A DNA stretch of 32,693 nt. Origin: Actinomortierella ambigua (lineage: Eukaryota > Mortierellomycota > Mortierellomycetes > Mortierellales > Mortierellaceae). The DNA lies in the NCBI GenBank assembly GCA_016098155.1, contig JAAAJB010000404.1:1-32693 (forward strand), in the 5' to 3' direction. Under the pieces are notes generated by a model, which ran no database searches, was not told the origin of the DNA, and saw nothing but the letters and a program-made list of their open reading frames with translations. A program made the translations under genes and the position numbers. Positions 1-11,951 of this stretch are shown piece after piece; position 1 is the stretch's first letter, and each line of letters starts with the position of its first letter.

Positions 1-140
1 CATCGCGGTAGCACTCGACATGGGAGTGCTTGATAGGTGTGTGAAGGCGTGCTTGGTTGCGATAGTTGGGTCTGTCGGATGACTGAGTCTTTGCTCATGG
101 GAGCAATTGCTTCGCTGAAGAGAAGCGAGGGAAAGTACGT

Positions 141-184
141 TGTACCTAAACTACATAATAGTAGTTGGTAGGTTTAGAGGTACA
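141..184. repeat. Imperfect inverted repeat (hairpin)
   Basis: The arm at 141-151 (TGTACCTAAAC) pairs with 172-184 (GTTTAGAGGTACA) with a two-base bulge. An inner CTAC/GTAG pair at 151-164 extends the fold. It could be a small structured RNA, a protein-binding palindrome or chance. Confidence 0.45.
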
Positions 185-1335
185 TCCCTCTGCACACCCC
201 AACCTCAAGGAATGCTGTCCACAGTACTATGCGTACTCAGGGTTTGAGAGAGGAATAACGGTAGCTACAGCGAGGAGGCGTGATTTAGCGGCCTAGATGA
301 CTCGCCCAGATACTATGGCATATACTATGTCATGGGTAAATTGTTACCGGTTGCTGCATTGTTAGCCAAGGAGAGAGAGAGCATTGCTGTACAATTGCAT
401 GCAAGCAGTCTCGACGTGCGATTCATTTTCTTTTCGACGGCTGGACCACCTGCCTCATCAGTGAGAATGGCGCCTTGTCTATGTCCACAAATTTCAGATC
501 GATGAGAGAGGTTATGTGTGTTGTAATGTGTGTTGGGCCACAATCAAGGGTTCATATGTCCCATTCCTTTTCTGCCTTCCATGCAGACACACATGCACTC
601 ACTCCAGTCGACAGACGCGAGAATCAACTTCTCTCCAAGGATAAAGCGCTGATCCACCTGGTTGTCCAGACCCATGTAGCAGATATTTGTGCAACAAAGT
701 TTGCTATCACGTCATTTGGATTTTCTGTCTCTCTCTCAGCTCTCGTCGTTCTCTGCAGCCTCTGGTTACCATGCATCTCCCCCCCCCCTCTTGTGAGAGG
801 AAACCAACCCTGACAAAACTCAATAGATAATAGCTGAGGCACGAAAGCCTCGGGTTATCGCCCCTTTCAAAGCGCGGTAAGAAATACGAGGGAAGGAATA
901 CAACTTTGCAACCCGAAGGTTATGTGTTCATTGTACAACAACAGGCATGCAGTTCTTCCTTCCATGTTACTACACCACTTTTGGTGATGATGCATCTAAT
1001 GAGTCGTTGTTGTGGTTTTCGTGCTTCGAACCTGGGTACAAAATGCAATAACCAGTGGCTGCATTCCAACATGGAAGAGCCTACTCTTTACACACTGATC
1101 ACATGGTTGGGAGAGAGGAAGGTGAGCCGGCACACGAATGGTCGCACTATTCCAGAGACCAATGAGGCTTTGAGGGAACCAAGTATACTTGTTTTCAGTG
1201 AAATGTGGGTGTGCTTTGTTTTCTTTGGATTCGGGTATCCTCACTCGTATAGCTTAGTCCATTTTTTGAGTAGTCCAATTGGTTGTGCATTAACGAATTA
1301 GCGCGTTTGAACATCTCGAGTGCGGAGTTCAGTGC

Positions 1336-1544
1336 GATCGAGGACCACGATCAAGCCAGGTATGTATGGATGTGTCCTCACCACCTTCCACCGAAGCAGA
1401 GTGGTTCGGTGGAAAAGGAGTAGCAAAGACGAGCACTGTAATGTCTCGTCTTGAGTACCCACGGATCACCTCTTCGACGTTAAGGAGTGAGGCGGTGTGA
1501 AGTTAAAGTAGTAGGATTTGGCTCTACGAGAGATTCGTCTCTTG
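1336..1544. other. Cluster of consecutive hairpins; candidate structured RNA
   Basis: Four stems follow one another without overlap. The first is a 5-bp stem (1336-1340 with 1348-1352). The second is a perfect 10-bp stem (1386-1395 with 1405-1414, 9-nt loop). The third is a perfect 8-bp stem (1426-1433 with 1445-1452, 11-nt loop). The fourth is a stem closed by a TTCG tetraloop (1527-1533 with 1538-1544, including one G-T pair). No known snRNA, tRNA or rRNA signature was recognised. The 10-bp and 8-bp perfect stems are the informative part; the others could be chance. Confidence 0.3.
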
Positions 1545-2287
1545 AGAGAACAATGTGAAAACAGCCTGTTAACTTTGTCCTCGAGCAAGGCCCAGAGACC
1601 GTGATCGAGCCTTGAGTGTCCAAGTGAAAAGGTTGTCGATCATGGAAAAGCGATAGGAGATGTCTCTCCCTCTTTCTCAGGTTATCTGTTTTTCGTGAGA
1701 AGCATTGCAAAAGTGCATGAAGGGGATAGTAACATGCCCCCTTTCAGCCAAGTGTGCTACGGATCGAAGGAGACTCTCCATGCTGCTGAATCATCGACAC
1801 TCGAAAAATACTTCATGGCATACCGCCTCCTGCATGTTGTGCAACTTGCACACTTCTCCTCTTCTCTCCTAGCTGTCTGCGGCAGCATTTTCCCATGACA
1901 AATTACAATGTACCCATCAGCCTAGAGTACAGGATTTGTACCTACAGTGAGAGAGAGATCACGCGGAAATCACTGCTCCCTTCCCCCTCCCCTCTCTCTC
2001 TCACTGGCATTGGTGGAGAGCACCACAAATGCGAATTGAAGGGAAAGAAGAAAGGTACGTACCACACCACTGCCGCCTTCCTTCCCAGCACCATATTTGC
2101 CCTTCCGCTCCTTGCCCCCGTGCTCTTTTTTTTTTCTAGCAACCATGTTTACACTCAACGCGTACGAGTCTCTTGTTTTCGGTAAATGGGGATGTTTGTA
2201 ACACCCCTCTCCGGCTCCCGATGCGAGGTAGCATCTCACCATCGTCGTATCACAAACTGTGACACGATCAGAGGGTGGGGTACATCC

Positions 2288-2314
<27 letters not shown>
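2288..2314. repeat. GA dinucleotide microsatellite
   Basis: About 13 uninterrupted GA units. CT-rich tracts follow at about 2425-2455 and 2590-2610. Such polypurine/polypyrimidine runs recur in the spacers of this window. Confidence 0.9.
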
Positions 2315-2318
<4 letters not shown>

Positions 2319-3201
2319 GGGGGAAATAGCAATGCAGGGTTCTGGTCCCACCTCCCCTCTCCCTTTCCGACCACTACAAACTGGTGTACTCAGTCGACGT
2401 GTCCAGGCTCCGCTCCCTCCTCTCTCTCTCTCTCATCTCTCATCTCTCTCATCTCACCCACCCATGTAACCACATACACACATATGCACACACACTCTAT
2501 CTCTTTCTTCTCTCTTGAATCGCACCACCCCAAAAATGTACATCCTTGTGGTACCCTCGGTTGGCCGATCCCACCTCTCTTTCGCGTGCTCTCTCCTCTC
2601 TCTCTCCCCCAGATGGTGCTTTAGTATTGTATTAGTCGTACTACATGATCTACGTCCCCCACTTTTTTTTATGTTTGTTGGGATAGATAGGATGGACGGG
2701 AGAGAGGAAGAAGAAAGAAAGTAGCCATCCATCTCTATCATGAACAAGTTGTGTAACATTGTGTTGTCGTTATTAGGATATTATTTTTAAGAATTTATGA
2801 GAGAGCCCCAGTTGTGGAGTGTAGCCTTTGCCAAGTCATTCACGCTTTCGCGCGACAAGTCCTCCCTCAATGAAAAAAAATATAAAGAAAATAGCAATTT
2901 CATTTACCGCCTTTTGGTAATCCCTCTCTTTGACCTCGTGCGCAAATGGCGAGAAATATTTGGAAAGTGGCTGTTATATTTTTGTAGACGGGAGCGTTCA
3001 ACGTCCCCTGTCCATTTTTTATTGGAGAGAATGCCTCTTTACAAAAAAGCTCGTACCGGACAAGCTTTTTATCGGCACCCCCTCGAGGAACAAAGAGAAT
3101 GTTCAAGGATATGAATGGTATATGACATCAAAAAAATATACAAGATGAAAAACTCTGGGCTTGCTGAAGACGACAAGACTAAGGAGAAGAATCCAGAGAA
3201 T

Positions 3202-4630
3202 TTACTGGGCACCGTTGAACAGCAGGCGGTTGGGGGTGCCGCGCAGGTTGCCAGAGACCTTGTTGGGGGTCGAAAGGGAAAGGATGCGGTTGTAGACAGC
3301 GCTGGCACCGTTCAGGTTCTCGGCCGAGATGAGGAGAGCAGCAACACCTGTTTTAGAGAAGAGAAGAGGGAGACAGTGTAGGTAAGCGACTATTCTTTTG
3401 ATTCATCCAACTCTTTGACTGGCATTTTTTTTTTTTGCCAGAGGCGACCAAGAGAGAAAAGAATCACGAACCTGCAACGTGGGGAGTAGCCATGGAGGTA
3501 CCAGAGATGGAGCGGGTAGCAGAGTTACCACCAATCCAGGCAGAGGTAATGCCGACACCTGTTGATATAGATTCAATGAGTTGAAACGTGCATGTGTGAG
3601 TGATTGGGGCTCTTGGATATTGATTTTCTTGAAAATTAGCCAAAAAATGTTCCAGACACCACTGCAAGGAAAAAAAGAAAGAAAAAAAAAACTTACCAGG
3701 AGCAATGATGTCGCAGCAGCGACCCCAGGAGGAGAAGGAAGCAAGGCGATCGTACGAGTCCGAGGCAGCGACAGTGAAGGCGCTAGTGGCACCAGAGGGC
3801 GAGCCGTTGCAGGCATCGGCGTTGGCATCGTTACCGGCGGCGACAAAGAGGGAGATGCCCTTGTTGACCATGCGGTTGACGGCAGCATCGACGGCGGCCG
3901 ACTTGCCACCACCAAGAGACATGTTGACGACGGAGCGGCTGTTGGCGCGCTGGGTGACCCAGTCCATACCACCAATGATACCCGAGAAGCTGCCGCTACC
4001 CTGTCTGTTCAAGACCTTGACACCGACCAGGTTGACGCGCTTGGCCACACCAAATCGAGTACCACCGATCGTGCCGGCAACGTGCGTACCGTGGCCGTTC
4101 TCGTCCGTGTTGGGCGAGCCCGTGATGAAGTTGGCGCCAGAGGTGGCACGGCCGCCAAAGTCGGTGTGGGAAACGCTGATGCCCGTGTCAATGACATAGG
4201 CCGTCACACCAGCACCAGCAGCGTTTTGGTAGACATAGGGAGCGCCGGGAGCAAGGTTGCGCGACGAGACGCGGGACAGACCCCAGGAAGGAGGCGATGG
4301 CTGCGAAGCGCTGATGGTCACAATGCGGTCCTGCTCAACAAACTCGACCTCGTCCGAAGCCAGGAGCTCATCCAGAACAGCCTTGTTGAACGAACCCGAG
4401 AAACCGTTCAGCGCGTTCTTGAAGGCGCGATCCCAGACGGCGGGGCGGCCACGGCCGTTCTGGCGGCGCGCAATGGCGTTGAACTTGCCGCGGAAGTTCT
4501 CGGCAGTGTTGCTCTCCTTGAGAACGACAATGTACGAGTCAGGGATCACGTCGCCAGTGGGCTTGCTGATCAGGGGGGCGGCATTGGCGATGGCAATGCA
4601 GGCAACGAGGATGAGACCGGTCAGCTTCAT
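3202..4630 (-). CDS. Subtilisin-like serine protease (S8A, proteinase K type), secreted
   Basis: This encodes an extracellular endopeptidase of the fungal proteinase K family. There are three exons: 4630-3697, 3558-3472 and 3347-3202, with GT-AG introns of 138 and 124 nt; the joined frame is 388 aa. A signal peptide (about residues 1-18) is followed by an I9 inhibitor propeptide (about 30-107) and the catalytic domain, whose mature start is probably near residue 108. The triad is visible: Asp148 in VIDTG, His180 in GHGTHVAG and Ser333 in GTSMATPHVAG; the oxyanion-hole Asn267 lies in AAGN. Without splicing, the reading frame runs into intronic sequence after IIAPG, which is why splicing is required. 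The start was chosen because the signal peptide begins exactly at this ATG; an upstream in-frame ATG would mask it. Likely role: nutrient scavenging or attack on host or prey protein. Family assignment is firm; the biological role is inferred. Confidence 0.95.
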
Positions 4631-4780
4631 GGTGAAAGTAAAGGCTGGCTTGAGTTGAACTGAGGAGAACAGGTATGTGTTGCTTGGAAAGCGAAGGGAA
4701 GGGGTTGCTGTTGAGCTTGGAGTGGTAGAGGATCTGTTGAGAGAGGTGAAGAACAAAAAAAAGATGAGGAATGCGGCACG

Positions 4781-4788
4781 TATTTATA
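4781..4788 (-). promoter_or_regulatory. TATA box of the protease gene
   Basis: TATAAATA on the minus strand lies about 150 bp upstream of the protease ATG. The spacing allows a transcription start near 4750 and a leader of about 120 nt. Confidence 0.6.
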
Positions 4789-4789
4789 C

Positions 4790-7700
4790 GAGTCTATGAA
4801 GAAGGAGGGTTCTTTATGACCGAGGCTCTAGTTTGGCCATTTGAGTATTGCAATCCGAGGACGATTGCGCCACTATCCTCGCCCTGGAGGTATATTGATA
4901 CCGTTGCAGGCACCATCACGAACACCCAATGACGAGCCATCCAATAGCAATCGAGGCAGACCATCACGCCGGGACCCCCCCTGTCCTTCAAGTCCATGTG
5001 CTTGTTTCCCAAGAATATCCAATTGTTTACTAAACTTTGAAATGCTCACGTCCTTTTACTGGTCATTTTGTTGCGGAATTGCTATCCTCGGCTAAGTAAG
5101 TTCGATGTGGATATTGTTTGCACCAAGTTTATTGGGTTATTATCGTGTTGTTGCTGCTGCTGTTGATGTTGTTGTTGCGGTTCTTGTTGGTAGACTATTG
5201 GTAATGTTATTGTTTACACTGTGTTGTTTGTTGTAGAAAGGATGCTGCTGTTTCTTTCTTTTTAGTTGCTCGTCATGCATCGATATGGAAGAGTAAGGAC
5301 TCATTTCGCAATAACAACAAAAAATAGGGGATTGTGCTCTCATTGTTTTTTCAACAGTTGGGTTCGCTGCCAACAACGACATCGACTGGTCAACTTTGAT
5401 TCGTGTCCTCGTGTGCCTGTGAACATGCTCAATCACACAAAGGGGGGAGTGTAAACAACTCTTCGCTCCTGGGTATCATGGTGTTCGTCCTCTGTCGCGC
5501 ATCGCAATAAAGAAAAAGCCGAGAAATATTGCAGAGAGGCAAAAATCGACCACACTAAGACTACCAAGTTTTGTGTTTTCCCAAGAACAGACAAAAAGCA
5601 ACGATGTAAACAAGAGCACACCCCCTACTGTTGCGAAGTCTCTGGGATGACGGGATGAAGACTCGGTGCCCTATGAGAATGTCGCGCACGCAGAGTGTGC
5701 TAACATTATGGGAAAGTTCTCATGTTCTCTTGCCCCCCAGAATTCTTGATTATTGTAGATTTGCCCTTCCACCCTCTTTTTTTTTTTGGCAGCCATTTTG
5801 AATGGTCTGTTTGAGTTACTGCATTGCCTCTGATTTTCTTTTTTTTTTTCTTTGACGTGGGTCGAGCGCTTGAAGTCCAGTTGGGATTACGATAAAGAGC
5901 AACCAAAAGGTAGAGAACCCCCGATTCGCATTTTTTGCAAGACCCTTGCTCTGCCGCTCGAGTCTATTTAGGCGTGCTCACCAACGACAACAACAACAAA
6001 AAGAGAGAGAGAGACCACTTGACTGGCCTACTGGCTCAAACAAAGTTCTGAAATTCCCCATGGAACTCATGGAAACCGTGATGGTTGTCTCTATATCGTC
6101 AAGCTACCTCCAGGGATAGAAGCCATACAGGAATGAGAGATGGAGAATGTGTTTGTGGAAACCCCACCCGTCCCCCGTTCTCGTCGTATCTTTAAGTGGA
6201 TACACAAACGAACCTATCCTGGTGAATGAACAAAAGGTGCAAGTAAGATCCTTGCAAACCTGACATGTGTGGTCGTCGCGTATGTACACCTCTATCCACC
6301 CGTATGGGAAAAATCTCGTAATAATGGAAAGAGGTACTTGTGGTGAGCCGTAGCGAAAGAGGCCAAGTACATTGCCTCTCTCTTCTCCTGCGGGACGGGC
6401 ACTGGATAGGGCAGGCATTCCGATGCCTGCTCTCAAGAAAATCCCCCGACCCTTTCTCTCCCACCCACCCACCCTCGCTCTCTCTCTCTCTTTCTCTCGC
6501 ACTCTCCTTCTCTATCTTCAACTCCAGCTCAACCTCTGCGTAACACCTCGAGACTGTTTTTGTGAGAATGCTTGCGAATTATCCCTCGTTCCCCCGTTCA
6601 TGACACAAGCCTAAAACACCCTTGTACAAGTTCAACCCAGCCTCAATCACTTTGCCCCTCCCCCATATCTTCACCCTCTTTCTCCCTCCCCCCCCCCCTG
6701 CATGGGACTGTTGCCACAACTAGCTGCAATCTTTTGGCTTATAGTGTAGTATATCAGGTGTACATTGAAATATGCTGCAGAGATTGCCCTCATAAATCCT
6801 CACAAGTAACTCTCAGGCACGGATACACTGGAATGTGAGCATCTTGTCATAACACAATAGGGTATACACAACTGTTGAGGGGGGAAAACTACACGTTCGT
6901 ACTGTCAAAGCGTTAGAGCTGGCCTGCGATTGGGAGTGTAGGAGAACCTTGACTCGAAGACGGCAAAAGGGCTGAATTCACAAAGGCAAAGGTCGTGAAC
7001 TGACCTCTCTCAAGCAAGGGTCATACAACCTAAAAAAATGCCCCATAGCCCCAGTGGATTTTTGCTGATTGCAAATATTGTGTATCATCATCCCAAAGCA
7101 TACAAGCAAGAGCCATGGAGGGAACAGGGTGGGCCAAGGTTTTTCCCACCAATGTCCAAACAAACCCATTACTACGACTAGCATGCACATTTACTCCTGA
7201 AAGTTTTACATGGGACCTTTAGATTCCAGGATTGCATGGATCTTCGACTGTGCCGCCCCGTTGGTGTAGCATGGCGTGATCAAGATGCAGGGCCACAGAG
7301 ACCTCCAGGGAGATGGGGGAGGGATTTGAGACACAACCGATGTTCTCTATACTCCGACTTCTTTATGAGCGTCAGCGCGTCCCCCAGTTTTCGGGCACCA
7401 AAAGTCGACAGCCGGTGAGTAAGAAAGGAAAAGTGAAAATCACATCTTGCATGCTCATGCATGTCCATCCCCCCCTTCCTCCTCCCTCCCCCAACCGGCT
7501 AATGTGGAGAGAGTGAGGAGGATGGACAAGAGGGAAAATAGGATGCTAAGAACGATGCAGCCAATATACCAGCACACACACACAACAAATTATCTCTTAG
7601 TGCTCTCACACCAGGGAAAAATATTCCTTTCTCCACTCCTTGCCTTTTGGTAACACATACCTGTTGCAACATGCCCTTTTGTCAAATTCAGGAATGCTGG

Positions 7701-9206
7701 ATAGCCATTGCTCTTCGTGCTATGCTCTTTACATGCATCGACTGACCCCACAAAAAAACAGAGAGAATGTGGGACGAGACTCGTCATCCTCATCATCAAG
7801 GACTTTATTGTGACACCACTTGTGCCCAACAATTTTCACTATGACTATGCTGAACCGAGCAAACAAAATGATCTTTACGCCTTATAGTTAGTCTTTTCTG
7901 CATCCTACTGTTAAGGTGGTAGTGGTAGTGGTGGTGATGATGGATAGTGGAGCGCCCAAAAAAAATGGGCTCCTTCGTTTTGACTCGGTGGCAGCCTGCA
8001 TTTTTGACGTCCATGAGAAGGCGTGGACGCTTTGCCCAATGAGAGGCGCCCGATCCCGTCATCTCGGTCTCATTGAGGATGGGAGAAAGGTATGGTTGGC
8101 AAGTACTACAGTACTTCTCAAAAAATTTACCGAAAGTACTGAACCTAGTAGGTACAATATGGCCCGAGATACCCTGCTTAACAGCCGTCTACGGAATCTC
8201 TCATGAAATCAGTCTCGTCCTAGCAAAATACCAACCTAGGGTGGACACCGCTGTTAGGCACTATCCGACTTTTGCGACTCGGGCAATAGCCCACCCACCC
8301 CTTCTCTACCCTCCTCCCCCTTCGAAAGATTGGCGATATCATTGCGGAGCCCAACTCTGCAAGCTCTCCTTTGGGTCACTCTGAAGTTGTTCGACCTTTC
8401 TTTTCTCCTGCGTCCTGTGTGAATGTGGTAGGCAGGTCGCAGCCTCTTTTGGTTCTCTTTGACATCTTGTGTTCATAATTTGGTTTTCTTATCCTATATC
8501 TACCTACAACCCCTTAAAACGGAAAGCAATGTTTGCAATGCAAGAACGAGGCCCTGCATTTTGTTGTCCTTCCCGCATCTTCTCACTCCCTGAGAAAAAA
8601 AGGCGGAAAGGCATTCCGCTACCGAGTGAAGTGTGTGCACCTGTGTTTGGTTACACAGCTCGGCCTTTGACAAGCTTAGGCTCCCACGAGAGCGACCCAC
8701 CCTCTTTTCTGTGTATCGTAGGAACACCATCGTCTGGAATTCATGTTGCACCATCATCATCACCATCAGTAACCAGACGCTTGAGGATTAGAACAGCAAT
8801 CATTAAGCGAACGTATCCTGCTTGAACGCGTCATTTCTCTTTTCTTTGCTTTTCCTTTCACATCATTTCTTGTCTTTTTTTTTTTTTTTTTTTTTTTTGG
8901 TTTTCTAGCTATGCGACAAAAGGGCATGGCAATTCATAACATCTATTGTGTTTACCAGGTCCTTGACTTGACGCATCTCATCTTTCCCAACAATCATCGT
9001 GTTTGGTCTACATACGAAACACCAATAATGTCGCGTTCCAGACCCACCTCGCTATAGGTACCGTCGCGAGGAGTGTGAATTGAACACATGTGGCTATGCA
9101 CAACAATGCATTGTATATCTCGCTTTGTAGCAAAGTCCATTGCATAACCCAATCTTTTTTAGAGAGAGGAGGAAGCAGGGAGGGAGACGAAAAGGGATGG
9201 TATCAA
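4790..9206. other. 4.4-kb gene-poor spacer
   Basis: No frame shows a recognisable domain or convincing coding composition; most frames are translated microsatellites (GAGA/CTCT at 6000-6020 and 6475-6510, GTT/GCT runs at 5140-5190, GGT runs at 7915-7940). Homopolymer T runs occur at 5776-5788 and 8875-8898. At 8101-8116 a short palindrome (AAGTAC/GTACTT) is followed by another AGTACT at 8135-8140. The protease promoter occupies the left edge and the kelch gene 3' region the right edge. A multi-exon gene made of very short exons could be missed by eye. Confidence 0.55.
8875..8898. repeat. Poly(T) run of 24
   Basis: An uninterrupted T homopolymer. It could be a relic poly(A) tail of a minus-strand retrotransposed sequence, but no recognisable element body lies beside it. 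Confidence 0.85.
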
Positions 9207-9212
9207 TTTATT
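9207..9212 (-). terminator. AATAAA polyadenylation signal of the kelch gene
   Basis: AATAAA on the minus strand, about 25 nt downstream of the kelch gene stop codon. Confidence 0.5.
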
Positions 9213-9236
9213 GCTGTTCGCCCAGAAACCTGTTGC

Positions 9237-11184
9237 TCAACTCTCCGATATTGACTGTGGCCCAGGTATGGCCACCGGTGCTGAAAACTCTCCTCCGTCT
9301 GTATGCGGGTTCCGTGGCTCGCCTCGGCTCTTATCAGAGGAGGACGGTGCCACTGAGATGTGGTGGTGGTGGGGGTCCTTCGTGCCGTTGTCCTCACCCG
9401 CATCAGCACCACCAGGTATTGAGAGCTTGCCTGATATCACATGATGGTGCTCTTCCTTGGACAGCCAACCTTGTGGAGCCAGAGACCTCGCTGAACTGAC
9501 CTTGCTCCTCCGTTTTTCTTGACCCTCCTCGTCCGTGTCCGATGGCTTCTTCAACGATCCTTCCTTTTCCAGATGCAGCTGCCTTTGAGACCGTCGCCGC
9601 TTGAAAAAGAAGAAGCCGATCACAAGGATCACGACCGTGACTAGCCCAACGCTCAGACCAGCAACCAACCCTGTTGGAACGGAGCTTGAAGAAACTGCTG
9701 GTACAGCAGCAGGTGAAGGTGTATAGCTGCCGAGCCATTCGTTTGTCTTCAGATTGTACACTCCTACAACACTTGCTGCCGCTTGACCTGTTGGGCAAAA
9801 ATAAATAAATAAATAAAATAAAGAAGGGGTGTGGGGCCGTAAAAGGCTGCTTTAGAACGTGACACCATCAATAAGAACAAAAAATGTTACTCTCGCTATC
9901 CCTTCCTGGGAGCCAGGAATCCAGGACCAAGAAAATCGACATTTTTCTTTAAGGGTTCATTTACCACCCCAGGCAATAAATATGTCTCCGGACACTGCAC
10001 AGACATGGCTGTTCCGCTCATTGCCTGCTCCGCCCGGTATCCCCTGCTTCCACGAAAGAGTCTGGACGTCTAGAATGTAAATGTCGCTCAGTTTTTTCGT
10101 GCTGTATCCTCCATAGAGCACCATCTGTTGTCCTCCGTATGCTATGAAGAGGGAAGAGGTATGTTAGTTTTAGAGTGCACTCATAATATGACTGATTTGA
10201 GAACCCCATTCTGCAGTGACGACAGCCTCGCTACCTGGAACCATGCAATGACCCAGTCGAGGAGGTGGGATGTCGCCTGTGGTAGTCTATGTTTAAAAAG
10301 AGATAGATAGAGAGAGAGAAAAGTTCAGGGTTCGTATCCCACAAACATTGACGACCTTCCTCCTGACTATGTATATTTCTCTTTACCAGAACAGACCAAG
10401 TAGTATTGCCAGGCACAAACTCGTAGGTCACATTATTCAATCCGGCCTGACCCGTCCTATCGCCTCCAACAAGCAAGAAGGACTTGCGTACGGTCGAGTA
10501 CACAAATCCATACGATTTGATATCCAGCGTCTCCCTCGGCTGCGACAAGCCTGTCGTGAACCCCGTTGTCGGGTCCAACAATAACAACCCGCCGTCCATC
10601 CCCAACGACGCCCCCGGGATGTAGATCTTATCCGTCGTAGGGTCGATCGCCGCCCTGCGCCCTATCCCCGGATACGGAATCGTGTTGGTCACTAGCCGAT
10701 TATCGTTGTTGTTGTTGCTACCATTGCTGACGGGGTTCACTTTCCAAGTGCCATCCGCGACATTGAATCGAGTTATGTTCTCCTGGTTGATCACTAGGAT
10801 CTCCTGCTGCTGCTGCTGAAGACTATCACCACCACCACCGATTCCCCTCAATACAGCCGTTGGGAAACAGGCCGGCTGGCCTGCCGCCAACATCCGATAA
10901 GTCGGACGATCCACCGTCCACGGGGTCCTGAGGTCAACGACGAGCGTGTCTGGCAGACAGGCATTGCCCCCACCGGAGCGGCCGCCAATCACATAAAACT
11001 GTTGCAGACGGTCGTCAAAGACCGAGGCTGCGTCCACGGTCTGGCCGAGGGGGTTGATCCCGCCGTTGCCGGGTGTCGGCGATGATGGTCCCTGTGCCGC
11101 TGCTGTGAAAATAAAAAGTGTTGTAGCTGTCAGGAGCAGGACACCGCGAAGAGGGTGGCCAAGCGAGTGGCGATGGGGCGCCAT
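9237..11184 (-). CDS. Kelch/galactose-oxidase-like repeat protein with signal peptide and one membrane span
   Basis: A predicted surface protein: a beta-propeller ectodomain anchored by one membrane helix. There are five exons: 11184-10387, 10286-10235, 10141-9965, 9895-9866 (only 30 nt) and 9787-9237; the joined frame is 535 aa. The signal peptide is about residues 1-30. Kelch-like blades include FYVIGG, FLLVGGD, MVLYGGYS, PPPRLGH and FIAWGG, each with tryptophan or tyrosine spacing typical of kelch repeats. The ectodomain has a Q5 run and several N-glycosylation sequons. A hydrophobic helix at about 392-415 is followed by a KRRR stop-transfer and a cytoplasmic tail of about 120 residues rich in Ser, His and charge. 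The ligand is unknown; such proteins may sense or bind carbohydrate or the cell wall (inference). The 30-nt exon keeps frame and joins the last blade, but it is the least certain part of the model. The start is the ATG immediately before the signal peptide. Confidence 0.85.
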
Positions 11185-11951
11185 GGGATAGAGGAGGTTT
11201 GAAGAAGAGGGGGGAAAAAAGCACACACACACACCAAGGAATGGAATGAGAGAATGAATGAAGCGCATGAGAGCTTTGTGGTCTAGACCAATCCACAAAA
11301 ACTGCATGGGGGGGGGGTGAGGGTGCGGAGTATATCATAAGGAGAGCACAGTAATATAAACTTCAGCACTCCCCTTTTTTCACCATGTGCATGTCTAAAA
11401 TCCACGAGGAGAAAAAGGGTCCAGAAGCTCTTTGTGGCTAGACCACTGTTCCCACCATACAGTTTTGCACAGACATCTGACTGGTCGACTTTAAAAACAT
11501 GTGTGAAGGCTTTTTTTGTGTGTGTGCTATGCTGAAAATGCTAGTATTATGTCTGAAATGGTATACAAGTACAGTGAGGAGGGGGTCGGTCAAATGTGTA
11601 AAGAAAAAAAAAAGCTATTTACAATGCAAAATGAACGCCTGCTTGTTTTTGCACAAAACTCCTCCGGGTCGAAGTGGGAAAAAAAATATAACGTCGATTC
11701 GCCCTCCAAGGGCTTGTGTCCTCCCCCTCTGTCGTCTCCGTCCATCCATTCTTGCTTTGGTTGTTGCTGTTATTGTTGTTGATGTTGTTGTTGTGATTTG
11801 GGGGTTGCGATTCTTTTCATGACTGGTGTGAGATTTTGGGCCCAGGTCCGGGGCAAGATGAAATGCGTAACGGACAGGGTAGCTGGGGAATAATGAAATA
11901 TCTTTCTCGACCCTGCCATTCTTTTTTTCTGAAGGAAAAAAAAAAAAAGAA
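11185..11951. other. Spacer between kelch promoter and ZIP 3' end
   Basis: No gene seen. It contains the kelch 5' region (11185 onward, with a G9 run near 11308) and, toward 11951, the ZIP 3' region with an A13 run that reads as poly(T) on the coding strand. GTT trinucleotide repeats lie at 11760-11793. No clear AATAAA was seen for the ZIP gene. Confidence 0.6.

Larger units (their letters stand above)
1..3201. other. Gene-poor region, no supported coding gene
   Basis: No open frame here has a recognisable domain, signal peptide with a sensible mature part, or splice-joined continuation. The longest frames (up to about 130 codons) have erratic composition and overlap others on both strands. 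The stretch holds simple repeats (GA tract near 2288, CT tracts near 2425-2455, homopolymer C and T runs) and several inverted repeats described separately. A lineage-specific short gene or an untranslated RNA cannot be excluded. Confidence 0.6.

Noticed and set aside
1022..1040. tRNA B-box-like GGTTCGAAGC on the minus strand
   Set aside because: The flanking bases do not form a T-stem and no A box or acceptor stem is present.
906..1301. 131-codon plus-strand frame
   Set aside because: No domain, no signal peptide, irregular composition and a competing frame on the other strand.
3581..4663. 360-codon plus-strand frame over the protease gene
   Set aside because: Antisense shadow of a GC-rich exon whose real strand carries the complete S8 catalytic triad.
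6104..6543. Arg/Glu- and Ser/Leu-rich frames on both strands
   Set aside because: Translation of GA/CT microsatellites.
10325..10342. T-loop-like GGGTTCGTATCCC in a kelch intron
   Set aside because: The loop lacks the conserved A after the purine, the stem is short and no tRNA body is present.
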